This document shows, in pieces, positions 8,288 through 16,543 of a DNA stretch of 64,000 nucleotides. A model generated the notes under the pieces. It was not told the DNA's origin, did not search any database, and saw only the letters and a list, made by a program, of their open reading frames with translations. The position numbers and the translations under genes were made by a program. How positions within the stretch are numbered: the first letter of the stretch is position 1; every line of letters starts with the position of its first letter. The stretch comes from Frigidibacter sp. SD6-1 (lineage in GTDB: Bacteria > Pseudomonadota > Alphaproteobacteria > Rhodobacterales > Rhodobacteraceae): assembly GCF_030143255.1 (NCBI RefSeq), contig NZ_JARJNR010000001.1:865346-929345 (forward strand). The letters are read 5' to 3'.

Positions 8288-9790
8288 TCATTCCCCACGG
8301 GGAAAGCGTTTGGAGTCTTCGAGAACATTTAGGTCCATGTGGTTGCGCATGTATCGTTCCGAGGCGGCGCGGAGCGGCTGGTAATCCCAGGGGAAGTAGG
8401 CGCCGTTCCTGAGCGCTTCATAGACAACCCAGCGGCGGGCCTGGCTTTGGCGGACCTCCTCGTCGAAGCGGGCGAGATCCCAGCGCGCGTCGGCCTGCGC
8501 GCGCAGCCGCGCGAGTGCCGGGGCGGCGGCGGGGTCGGCGGCGCGGTTCGTCCGTTCGGCGGGGTCGTCGTCGAGGTTGAAGAGCATCTCGGGATCGGCC
8601 GCGCAGCGGATGTATTTCCAGGGGCCGTCGCGCAAGGCGACGAGCGGAGCGATGGAGCCTTCCGCTGCATATTCCATGGGCACTGGAGCGCGCGCGCCAC
8701 CGGCCGCGACCGGCATAAGGTTTTCGCCCGCCGTCCAGGGCGCGACCTCGTCGAGCGAGAGGCCGGCGAATGCGGCGAGGGTCGGGGTCACGTCGAGGGT
8801 CGAGACCGGTGTTGCGACACTGCCCGCCGCGATCCCCGGTGCGGCGATCATCAGGGGCACCCGGGCCGATCCTTCGAAGAAGTTCATCTTGAACCACAGG
8901 CCCCGCTCGCCCAGCATGTCGCCATGGTCGGAGGTGAAGAGGATCACCGCCTCTTGCCGGGTGGCATCGAGCACGTCGAGAATTTCGCCCAGCTTGTCGT
9001 CGATATAGCTGATATTGGCGAAATAGCCGCGCCGGGCGCGTTCGACATGGGCAGGCGTGACCTCGAGCCCGCGCCAGTCGCAGGCATCCATCAGCCGCTG
9101 CGAATGGGGATCCATCGCCTCGTAGGGTATGGGTTCGGGGGCGGCGAGGTGCGGGCAATCCTCGTAGAGGTCCCAATATCTGCGGCGCGCGACGTAGGGA
9201 TCGTGCGGATGGGTGAAGCTGACGGTCAGGCACCAGGGGCGGGGGTCGGCGCCGCGCGACAGGTCGTAGAGTTTCTGGCAGGCATGGAAGGCGACATCGT
9301 CGTCATATTCATACTGGTTGGTGATCTCGGCCACGCCCGCCCCGGTCACGCTGCCCAGATTGTGATACCACCAGTCGATGCGCTCGCCGGGCTTGCGGTA
9401 GTCGGGGGTCCAGCCGAAATCGGCCGGGTAGATGTCGGTCGTCAGCCGTTCCTCGAACCCGTGCAGTTGGTCGGGCCCGACGAAATGCATCTTGCCCGAC
9501 AATGCGGTCTGATAGCCCGCGCGCCTGAGGTGGTGGGCATAGGTCGGGATGTCCGAGGCGAATTCGGCGGCATTGTCGTAGACGCGGGTCTTCGAGGGCA
9601 GCTGCCCCGACATGAACGAGGCGCGGCCCGGCGCGCAAAGCGGCGAGGCGGTGTAGCAGGTCGAAAAGCGTGCCGAGCGGTCGGCGAGGCGCCTGAGATT
9701 GGGCGCATGCAGCCAGTCGGCCGGGCCATCGGGAAAGAATGTGCCGTTCAGCTGATCGACCATCAGGATCAGGATATTCGGGCGCGGCAT
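8288..9790 (-). CDS. betC: Choline-sulfatase
   Basis: The 500-residue type I sulfatase hydrolyses choline-O-sulfate to choline and sulfate. The formylglycine motif is CAPGR (residues 52-56, Cys52 the modified residue) in SPLCAPGRASF. Long stretches such as LSGKMHFVGPDQLHGFEER, IDWWYHNLGSVTGAGVAEI and the C-terminal choline-sulfatase extension match the BetC family. The metal site continues with FTSDHGDMLGERG. No signal peptide is visible, so the enzyme is cytoplasmic. AGGAGG lies 7 bases ahead of the ATG. A LysR gene of the choline-sulfate type is divergent. Choline could be oxidised to betaine by bet genes that are not in this window. Confidence 0.95.
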   Translation of the reverse strand: MPRPNILILMVDQLNGTFFPDGPADWLHAPNLRRLADRSARFSTCYTASPLCAPGRASFMSGQLPSKTRVYDNAAEFASDIPTYAHHLRRAGYQTALSGKMHFVGPDQLHGFEERLTTDIYPADFGWTPDYRKPGERIDWWYHNLGSVTGAGVAEITNQYEYDDDVAFHACQKLYDLSRGADPRPWCLTVSFTHPHDPYVARRRYWDLYEDCPHLAAPEPIPYEAMDPHSQRLMDACDWRGLEVTPAHVERARRGYFANISYIDDKLGEILDVLDATRQEAVILFTSDHGDMLGERGLWFKMNFFEGSARVPLMIAAPGIAAGSVATPVSTLDVTPTLAAFAGLSLDEVAPWTAGENLMPVAAGGARAPVPMEYAAEGSIAPLVALRDGPWKYIRCAADPEMLFNLDDDPAERTNRAADPAAAPALARLRAQADARWDLARFDEEVRQSQARRWVVYEALRNGAYFPWDYQPLRAASERYMRNHMDLNVLEDSKRFPRGE

Positions 9791-9857
9791 CGCAAGCCTC
9801 CTTTTTCTCTGGCCATATCATTCAGAGCGCATATAGTGTGCGGCGAAAAGCCCTTGA

Positions 9858-9876
9858 ATCATAATGGGCATCATAA
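9858..9876 (+). promoter_or_regulatory. Direct repeat in the betC/LysR divergent promoter region
   Basis: ATCATAA occurs at 9858-9864 and again at 9870-9876, 12 bases apart, just ahead of the LysR start codon in the 95-base divergent gap. It is a plausible binding or autoregulation site for the adjacent LysR protein. This is inferred from position and repetition only. Confidence 0.35.
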
Positions 9877-9885
9877 GCAGGGATT

Positions 9886-10779
9886 ATGGAAAAGCTCGAC
9901 CTCGGAGCGCTTGACCTTGTCGCGGCGATCGTGCGGGCGGGAACGCTTACCGGCGCGGGGGACGCGCTTGGCATGAGCCAGCCTGCGGTCAGCACGCAAC
10001 TCAGGCGGATCGAGGCGGGCCTTGGGCGCGCGCTTTTTCATCGGTCACCGGGCGGCTGCCGGTTGACGGCTGCGGGCGAGATCCTGTGGCGGGCGGCAGA
10101 GCCTTCGCTGGTCCGGGTTGAAGCGGCTGTCGATGAGATCGCGGTCATGGGGCGCGACGAGATCTTGCGCGTCACGACCGATTTCGGTTTCGCATCCCTA
10201 TGGCTTCTGCCTAATCTGGGTGCGTTCCGCGAGGCCCATCCGGGATTGGAGCTGCAGGTCATCGCCTCGCAGGCGCCGATGGCGCCGCGCGTGGGCGAGG
10301 TGGCGGTGCGGTTTGCGCGCAAGGGTGCGGTGACGGCGGACGCACGGCTCTTGATCGAGGAGCGCGCCATGCCGGTTTGCGCGCCCGGCCATCCGGCAGC
10401 GCGCCCGGGGCTCGACGGGGCGACGCTTCTGCATCTGCAGGCAAGGACCGATGCGCCCTGGCTGGATTGGGATGGCTGGTTCGCCGATCGGGGGCAGACA
10501 GCCCGACCGGGGCGGGGAGACCTCAGGCTGAATACCTATGATCTTGTCGTGCAGGCGGCGCGGGCCGGGCAGGGCGTGGCGCTTGGCTGGCTGCCTCTCG
10601 TCGAGCCCTTCCTCAGGGATGGATCGCTTGTGGCGGCGGGACCGGTCGTGCACCGGCAGGACAGCGGCTATTGGCTGGAAGTGGGGCCGGGCGGCGGCCG
10701 GGCGGCGGCGGCCTTCGCCGACTGGCTGCGCGGCATGGTGCCCGAGGCGACGACGCAAACAGAGTTGGAGACGGCATGA
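9886..10779 (+). CDS. LysR family regulator, choline-sulfate utilisation type
   Basis: The 297-residue protein has an N-terminal winged helix-turn-helix (about residues 5-64, SQPAVSTQLRRIEAGLG) and a LysR substrate-binding domain. The segment DFGFASLWLLPNL and the following IASQ resemble the choline-sulfate transcription factor subgroup that sits beside betC. It is divergent from betC, as expected for a LysR activator. Its stop codon overlaps the ATG of the CocE-type hydrolase (ATGA), so that gene and possibly the ABC importer may be co-transcribed with it, which is unusual for this regulator. Confidence 0.85.
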   Translation: MEKLDLGALDLVAAIVRAGTLTGAGDALGMSQPAVSTQLRRIEAGLGRALFHRSPGGCRLTAAGEILWRAAEPSLVRVEAAVDEIAVMGRDEILRVTTDFGFASLWLLPNLGAFREAHPGLELQVIASQAPMAPRVGEVAVRFARKGAVTADARLLIEERAMPVCAPGHPAARPGLDGATLLHLQARTDAPWLDWDGWFADRGQTARPGRGDLRLNTYDLVVQAARAGQGVALGWLPLVEPFLRDGSLVAAGPVVHRQDSGYWLEVGPGGGRAAAAFADWLRGMVPEATTQTELETA

Positions 10780-12770
10780 AGGTGCGGACGGACTTTCCCC
10801 GCAAGGTGGCGGAAACAGCGGACATGGGCATTGTCCTGCAGGACGGGACGCGCCTTTCCGCGCGGGTCTGGATGCCGGAGGATGCCGCCGACGATCCGGT
10901 GCCGGCGATCCTGGAATATATCCCCTATCGCAAGCGCGACGGGACACTGGCCCGCGACGAGCTGATGCATCCCTATTTCGCCGGTCACGGCTATGCGGCC
11001 GTGCGCGTCGACATCCGCGGCAACGGCGACAGCGACGGGCTGATGGAGGACGAGTACAGCGAGCAGGAACTGGCGGACGCCTGCCAGATCATCGACTGGC
11101 TGTCGCGCCAGCCCTGGTGTTCCGGCGCGGTCGGCATGATGGGCAAGAGCTGGGGCGGCTTCAACTGCCTGCAGACCGCCTTTCTGCAACCGCCGGCGTT
11201 GAAGGCCGTCCTGTCGGTCTGCTCGACGACCGACCGCTTCGCGGACGATATCCATTTCAAGGGCGGCTGCCTTCTGGGCGAGAATTTCGGCTGGGGCATG
11301 GTGATGCTGTCCTATTCCTCGCGCCCGCCCGATCCGGCGCTGCGGTCCGACTGGCGGGAGGAATGGCTGAAGCGGCTGGAGGCGGAGCCCTTTCTCACCC
11401 CGCTCTGGGCCAGCCATCAGGCGCGCGACGATTACTGGAAGCACGGTTCGGTCTGCGAGGATTATTCCCGCATGACCGTGCCGGTCATGGTGGTTGGCGG
11501 CTGGGCCGACAATTACATGAACACGGTCGCGGCGCTGTGCGAGAATGTGCCCGCACCGGTGCAGGGGCTGGTCGGGCCCTGGGTTCACCAATATGCCCAT
11601 CAGGCCGTGCCCGGGCCGGCGATCGGCTTTCTGCAGGTGGCTCTCAGATGGTGGGACCGCTGGCTGAAGGACATCGGGAACGGGGCGGAGGCGGATGGCG
11701 CCTACCGCACCTGGATGCTGCATTCCGCGCCGCCGGACGCCTGCGCGCGGTATCGGCCCGGCCATTGGCTGGTCGAGACGGACTGGCCATCGCCGCGGGT
11801 CCGGCGCGAGGTCTTGGGACTGGCGCCAGGCCGACTGGGCACGGCGGCGGCACTCGACATGCATGTCGCGACGCCGCAGCATCTGGGGATGCGGGCGGGC
11901 AAGTTCTTCCCCATGGGCCTGAATGCCGAAATGGCGGGCGACCAGCGCGAGGATGACGCGGCCTCGGTCTGCTTCGATGGCGCGGTGCTGGATGCGCCGC
12001 TCGATCTCATGGGCGCGGCGCGGCTGCGCCTGACCCTGTCGGCCGACCGGCCCAGGGCCAACCTCATTGCGCGGCTGTGCGACGTGGCGCCGGACGGATC
12101 GTCGGTCAGGATCGCGCATGGCATGCTGAACCTCTGCCACCGGCACGATCCGGGCGCGCCGGTGCCCATGGTGCCGGGCAAGGCCGAGGAGGTGACGCTG
12201 GACCTTGACCAGATGGCCTATCGGCTGTTGCCCGGTCACCGGCTGAGGCTTGCGCTTTCGACAACCTACTGGCCCTTCGTCTGGCCCGCGGCCGAAGTCG
12301 CCACCCTGACGCTGTCGGCAGGCAGCCTGGAATTGCCCGTCCACGCGGGCGGAACAGGCGATGAATGGCAGCCGCCGGAACCGGAAAGCGCGCGCCCCTG
12401 GAACCATCGCACCCTGCGCGAGGCGCGGGCGACGCGGCGGATCGAGCGTGACCTGACCAACGGGCGTCAGGCGCTGGTGGTCGAGGAAGACGGCGGCGAG
12501 CGGGAAAATCTCGACCACGGGCTGATCAGCGGCGAGACGATGTCGGAGCGGTGGGAAATCGACCCAGAGGACCCCTTGTCGGCACGCGCAACGATCCGCT
12601 GGGAGCAGCGGCTGCGGCGCGGCGACTGGAACGTCCGGACCGAAGCCACGGGCGAGATGACCGCAACCGCCGACGCGCTCGTCACAAGGGCGCGCCTGAC
12701 GGCGTGGGAGGGCGAGACGATCGTCTTCCAGCGGGACTATGAGGATCGCGTGCCGCGTGTGCATCTATGA
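10776..12770 (+). CDS. CocE/NonD family hydrolase (X-Pro dipeptidyl-peptidase fold)
   Basis: The 664-residue protein joins an S15-type alpha/beta hydrolase domain to a C-terminal jelly-roll domain. The nucleophile is Ser125 in GKSWGGFN, and RVDIRGNGDSDG is the expected strand and loop before it. Family members hydrolyse esters or amides, for example cocaine esterase, alpha-amino-acid ester hydrolases and X-Pro peptidases. No signal peptide is seen. The ATG at 10776 was chosen because it overlaps the LysR stop (ATGA). The C-terminal 120 residues extend beyond the minimal CocE fold. A peptide-type ABC importer follows after 95 bases. Substrate unknown. Confidence 0.85.
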   Translation: MKVRTDFPRKVAETADMGIVLQDGTRLSARVWMPEDAADDPVPAILEYIPYRKRDGTLARDELMHPYFAGHGYAAVRVDIRGNGDSDGLMEDEYSEQELADACQIIDWLSRQPWCSGAVGMMGKSWGGFNCLQTAFLQPPALKAVLSVCSTTDRFADDIHFKGGCLLGENFGWGMVMLSYSSRPPDPALRSDWREEWLKRLEAEPFLTPLWASHQARDDYWKHGSVCEDYSRMTVPVMVVGGWADNYMNTVAALCENVPAPVQGLVGPWVHQYAHQAVPGPAIGFLQVALRWWDRWLKDIGNGAEADGAYRTWMLHSAPPDACARYRPGHWLVETDWPSPRVRREVLGLAPGRLGTAAALDMHVATPQHLGMRAGKFFPMGLNAEMAGDQREDDAASVCFDGAVLDAPLDLMGAARLRLTLSADRPRANLIARLCDVAPDGSSVRIAHGMLNLCHRHDPGAPVPMVPGKAEEVTLDLDQMAYRLLPGHRLRLALSTTYWPFVWPAAEVATLTLSAGSLELPVHAGGTGDEWQPPEPESARPWNHRTLREARATRRIERDLTNGRQALVVEEDGGERENLDHGLISGETMSERWEIDPEDPLSARATIRWEQRLRRGDWNVRTEATGEMTATADALVTRARLTAWEGETIVFQRDYEDRVPRVHL

Positions 12771-12865
12771 AAATTTGCTCAAGGCGGCATTTTTTGTTGT
12801 CAAACCAACGTGTCAATGCTCATGATTGACTCGCAAATCAACAAAACCAAACCAGGGAGATGAGA

Positions 12866-14452
12866 ATGAAGGACGATCTGGCCAAACTGCTGGATTTCAT
12901 CGATAGCGCCGGCCTCAGCCGCCGCAGCTTTCTGACACGCAGCGCCGCGTTCGGGGCGACCGCCGTGGTGGGCACCGCGCTGGCCACCGGCCGCGCCTCG
13001 GCCCAAGAGCCCAAGAAGGGCGGCATCCTCAAGATGGGTCTCGGCGGCGGTGAAGCCACCGACACGCTCGATCCGGGTCTTGCCGACAGCCAGGTGCCCT
13101 TCGCGCTGAACCGTAACTGGGGCGACACGATCGTGCGCGTCACGCCGGACGGCCAGATCGAGCCGCGGCTGGCCGAGGCCTTCTCGTCCAACCCCGAAGG
13201 GACCGAATGGACCTTCACGATCCGTCAGGGCGTCAAGTTCCACGACGGCAGTGACATGACGGTCGATGACGTGGTCGCGACCTTCAAGCGCCATTCCGAC
13301 GAGAATGCGAAGTCCGGCGCGCTTGGCATCATGAAGGGCATCAGCGACATTTCGGCCGACGGCCAGAATGTGGTTATGAAGATGGAAACCGGCAATGCCG
13401 ACCTTCCCTATCTTCTGTCGGACTATCACCTTGTCATTCAGCCGAAGGGTGGCGTCGACAATCCCGCCGCGGGGATCGGTACCGGCGCCTACAAGGTCGT
13501 CTCGGCCGAGGCGGGCGTGCGCTATGTGCTTGAGAAGAACGCCGACGACTGGGATACGTCGCGCGGCCATTACGACGGGGTCGAGATCCTCGTCATCAAC
13601 GATTCGACGGCGCGCAACTCGGCGCTGCAGGCCGGTCAGGTCCATATGATCAACCGGGTCGATCCCAAGGTGGCGCAGCTTCTGTCGAAGACGCCGGGTG
13701 TCGTGGTCACCAACATTTCCGGCCCGGGGCACTATGTCTTCATCATGCATTGCGACACCGCGCCCTTCGACAACAACGACCTGCGTCTGGCGCTGAAATA
13801 TTCGATCAACCGTCAGGAAATGGTCGACAAGATCCTCAACGGCTACGGCGGCGTCGGCAACGACATTCCGATCAACGGATCCTATCCGCTGTTCGACGAG
13901 ACCATGGAGCAGCGGCCGTTTGACCTTGCCAAGGCGGCCGAGCATTACAAGGCCTCGGGTCACGATGGCAGCCCCATCGAGCTTCTGGTGGCCGACGGCG
14001 CCTTCCCGGGCGCGGTCGATGCGGCGACGCTCTGGCAGGCGAGCTGCGAACAGGCGGGCATCCCGCTTGTCGTCAAGAAGGTGCCCGACGATGGCTACTG
14101 GTCGGATGTCTGGAATGTGAAGCCCTTCTGCGCCAGCTACTGGGGCGGCCGCCCGGTGCAGGACCAGATGTATTCCACCGCCTATCTCTCGACGGCGGAA
14201 TGGAACGACACCCGGTTCAAGGATCCGGAATTCGACGCGCTGATCCTGCAAGCGCGGGCCGAGACCGATACGGCCAAGCGCCAGGAGTTGTACAGCAAGA
14301 TCGGCCATATCCTGCACGACAATGGCGGCGTCATCGTGCCGATGTTCAACGACTATATCGACGGTCATTCCGATACGGTCGCGGGCTGGCTCGAAGACCC
14401 GACCACCGAGATGATGGGCGGCTGGGCCGCGCAGAAGACCTGGTTCGCCTGA
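12866..14452 (+). CDS. Peptide-type ABC transporter substrate-binding protein with Tat signal
   Basis: The 528-residue protein is an extracellular solute-binding protein of family 5 (DppA/OppA class). A twin-arginine signal SRRSFLTR (residues 18-25) precedes a hydrophobic stretch and an AxA-like cleavage site ending ASAQE, so it is exported folded to the periplasm. The core shows the family ADSQ and LDPGL start and the FHDGSDMTVDDVVATFKRH block. The ATG at 12866 was preferred over 12860 because AGGGAG then sits at normal spacing. It heads a dppABCDF-like operon. The nearby hydrolases suggest an ester, amide or short peptide ligand. Confidence 0.88.
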   Translation: MKDDLAKLLDFIDSAGLSRRSFLTRSAAFGATAVVGTALATGRASAQEPKKGGILKMGLGGGEATDTLDPGLADSQVPFALNRNWGDTIVRVTPDGQIEPRLAEAFSSNPEGTEWTFTIRQGVKFHDGSDMTVDDVVATFKRHSDENAKSGALGIMKGISDISADGQNVVMKMETGNADLPYLLSDYHLVIQPKGGVDNPAAGIGTGAYKVVSAEAGVRYVLEKNADDWDTSRGHYDGVEILVINDSTARNSALQAGQVHMINRVDPKVAQLLSKTPGVVVTNISGPGHYVFIMHCDTAPFDNNDLRLALKYSINRQEMVDKILNGYGGVGNDIPINGSYPLFDETMEQRPFDLAKAAEHYKASGHDGSPIELLVADGAFPGAVDAATLWQASCEQAGIPLVVKKVPDDGYWSDVWNVKPFCASYWGGRPVQDQMYSTAYLSTAEWNDTRFKDPEFDALILQARAETDTAKRQELYSKIGHILHDNGGVIVPMFNDYIDGHSDTVAGWLEDPTTEMMGGWAAQKTWFA

Positions 14453-14466
14453 CCGGCAGACTGCTT

Positions 14467-14489
14467 CCGCCCGGGGTTTCCCCGGGCGG
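14467..14489 (+). terminator. Hairpin after the binding-protein gene (attenuator)
   Basis: A perfect 10-bp stem CCGCCCGGGG pairs with 14480-14489 around a TTT loop, 15 bases after the stop. It has no T tract. Hairpins here commonly protect or limit the transcript, so the binding protein is made in excess of the permeases. Confidence 0.65.
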
Positions 14490-14569
14490 AATCCATCCGG
14501 CGACAGATCGGGGCAGAAAAGGCTTGCGAATACTCATCATGCGAATAGCGTGATCGGGGGATAAGATAA

Positions 14570-14671
14570 TTGTTCTGGGGACTGTTCAACGAGTTTGTCG
14601 AAGCTGTTTCCGACGCGATCAGCGGCTGGCAAACCGATCCGAACGGCGAGCCGATGAACGGCCGCGCATGA
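14570..14671 (+). CDS. Candidate small ORF between binding protein and permease
   Basis: A 33-codon frame starts at TTG 14570 behind GGGGG at 14556-14560 and ends at TGA 14671. It begins FWGLFNEFVEAVSDAISGW and about three quarters of its codons end in G or C, as in the neighbouring genes. It has an amphipathic N-terminal segment but no recognisable domain. It fills part of a 304-base gap in an operon where a permease would normally follow directly. It could also be chance in GC-rich DNA. Confidence 0.35.
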   Translation: MFWGLFNEFVEAVSDAISGWQTDPNGEPMNGRA

Positions 14672-14756
14672 CCAAGTGCTGGCTGGCCTGATGGCCGGTC
14701 CAAGAAGACTGTCCGGCTGGCCGATGCGTCGGCCGGATCAAAAACCCGGGGGGACG

Positions 14757-15713
14757 ATGCATCCAGTCGTGAAACTCATAGCCCAGCGTCTCTCGTTGGG
14801 CCTCCTTCTTCTCCTCGCCGTTTCGGTGCTCATCTTTGTGGGCACCGAGATGTTGCCGGGCGACGTGGCGCAGGCAATCCTCGGCCAGTCGGCCACGGAA
14901 ACGGCGCTGAGGAACTTGCGCGAGGAGATGGGGCTGAACCAGCCTGCGATCACCCGCTATTTCCAGTGGCTCGGCGGCATTCTGCAGGGCGATCTCGGCA
15001 CGGCATTGTCCAACAAGAAGGATATCGCCACCGAAATCGGCGCGCGGCTCGGTAACACGCTTTTCCTCGCCTTCTGGGCGGCGGCGATTTCCGTTCCGCT
15101 CGCCATCGGGCTCGGCCTTCTGGCGGTGCGTTACCGCAACCGCTGGCCGGACAAACTGATTTCCGGCGTGACGCTGGCGACGATCTCGCTGCCGGAATTC
15201 GTGGCGGGTTACATCCTGATGTATCTGCTGACGGTGAAATTCCGCATCTTCTCGCCGATCTCGACCATCTATGACAGCATGTCCTTCGCCCAGAAACTGA
15301 ATGCGATCGCGCTGCCGGTCATGGTGCTGGTGCTGGTGGTTCTGGCCCACATGATGCGGATGACGCGGGCGGCGATCCTCAACGTGATGCAGTCCGCCTA
15401 TATCGAGACGGCGGAACTGAAGGGCCTGAGACCCCTGACCATCATCGCCCGCCACGCATTCCCCAACGCAATCGCCCCGGTCGTCAACGTCGTCATGCTG
15501 AACCTCGCCTATCTGGTGGTGGGCGTCGTCGTCGTCGAGGTGGTCTTCGTCTATCCCGGCATGGGCCAGTATCTGGTCGACCATGTGACCAAACGTGACG
15601 TTCCGGTGGTCCAGGCCTGCGGCCTGATCTTCGCCGCCGTCTACATCGGCCTGAACATCTTCGCCGATGTAATCTCCATCCTGGCAAACCCGCGTCTGAG
15701 GCACCCGAAATGA
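14757..15713 (+). CDS. Peptide-type ABC transporter permease (DppB-like)
   Basis: The 318-residue inner-membrane permease has about six membrane helices. The first is near residues 13-33 and is followed by the periplasmic segment GTEMLPGDVAQAILGQ typical of DppB/OppB. The cytoplasmic EAA loop reads ETAELKGLRPLTIIARHAFPNAI and contacts the ATPase. The ATG at 14757 follows a GGGGGG ribosome site; upstream in-frame ATGs encode an unlikely tail. Its last four bases overlap the next permease. Confidence 0.87.
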   Translation: MHPVVKLIAQRLSLGLLLLLAVSVLIFVGTEMLPGDVAQAILGQSATETALRNLREEMGLNQPAITRYFQWLGGILQGDLGTALSNKKDIATEIGARLGNTLFLAFWAAAISVPLAIGLGLLAVRYRNRWPDKLISGVTLATISLPEFVAGYILMYLLTVKFRIFSPISTIYDSMSFAQKLNAIALPVMVLVLVVLAHMMRMTRAAILNVMQSAYIETAELKGLRPLTIIARHAFPNAIAPVVNVVMLNLAYLVVGVVVVEVVFVYPGMGQYLVDHVTKRDVPVVQACGLIFAAVYIGLNIFADVISILANPRLRHPK

Positions 15714-16543
15714 GCCGCATTCCTCTGTCCGCGCTCATCGGTCTTTTCATGACCGGAGCGTTCTTCTTCACCGCGATCTTCGCGCAATGGCTGGCCCCCT
15801 ACGGGCTGAACGAGGCCGTGGGCCAGGTCTGGGAAAATCCCTTCTGGTCGTCCGAGCCGTCGGAATATCTTCTCGGCACCGACAATATCGGCCGCGATCT
15901 TCTCAGCCGCATGATCTATGGCTGCCAGATCACCATCCTGCTTGCGACCGCTTCCTCGGCCGTGGCCTTCCTGACCGGCTCGATCCTGGGCTTTACCGCG
16001 GCCGTTGTCGGTGGCTGGGTCGATCAGGCACTCTCGCGCTTCGTCGATCTTTTCATGTCGCTGCCGTCGCTCATCCTCGCGCTGGTGATCCTGTCGGTCC
16101 TGAACGTGACGCTGCCCGTACTGATCCTGGTGATGGGGCTTCTGGATTCCACCCGCGTCTACCGTCTGGCCCGGGCGGTCGCGGTCGATATCGTGGTGAT
16201 GGATTATGTCGAGGCTGCGCGCCTCAGGGGCGAGGGGACGAAATGGATCATCTTCCGCGAGATCCTGCCAAATGCCCTGTCTCCGCTGGTCGCGGAACTG
16301 GGGCTCAGGTTCATCTTCGCCGTTCTCTTCATTTCCACGCTCTCTTTCCTCGGGCTCGGCGTCCAGCCGCCGCTCGCCGACTGGGGCGGCATGGTGAAGG
16401 AAAACAAGGACGGGCTCGTCTATGGCATCTCGGCGGCGCTGGTGCCGGCGATTGCCATCGCGGTCCTGGCGATTTCGGTCAATCTGGTGGCCGACTGGGT
16501 CCTGAACCGGACCACGTCGCTGAAAGGAGGTCGCGGTGCGTGA
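15710..16543 (+). CDS. Peptide-type ABC transporter permease (DppC-like)
   Basis: The 277-residue second permease of the importer has the DppC hallmark GTDNIGRDLLSRMIYG after the first helix and the EAA loop VEAARLRGEGTKWIIFREILPNALSPL. It starts in an ATGA overlap with the first permease and ends over the start of the ATPase gene, so the three are tightly coupled. It forms the heterodimeric inner-membrane channel with the product of 14757-15713. Confidence 0.87.
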   Translation: MSRIPLSALIGLFMTGAFFFTAIFAQWLAPYGLNEAVGQVWENPFWSSEPSEYLLGTDNIGRDLLSRMIYGCQITILLATASSAVAFLTGSILGFTAAVVGGWVDQALSRFVDLFMSLPSLILALVILSVLNVTLPVLILVMGLLDSTRVYRLARAVAVDIVVMDYVEAARLRGEGTKWIIFREILPNALSPLVAELGLRFIFAVLFISTLSFLGLGVQPPLADWGGMVKENKDGLVYGISAALVPAIAIAVLAISVNLVADWVLNRTTSLKGGRGA

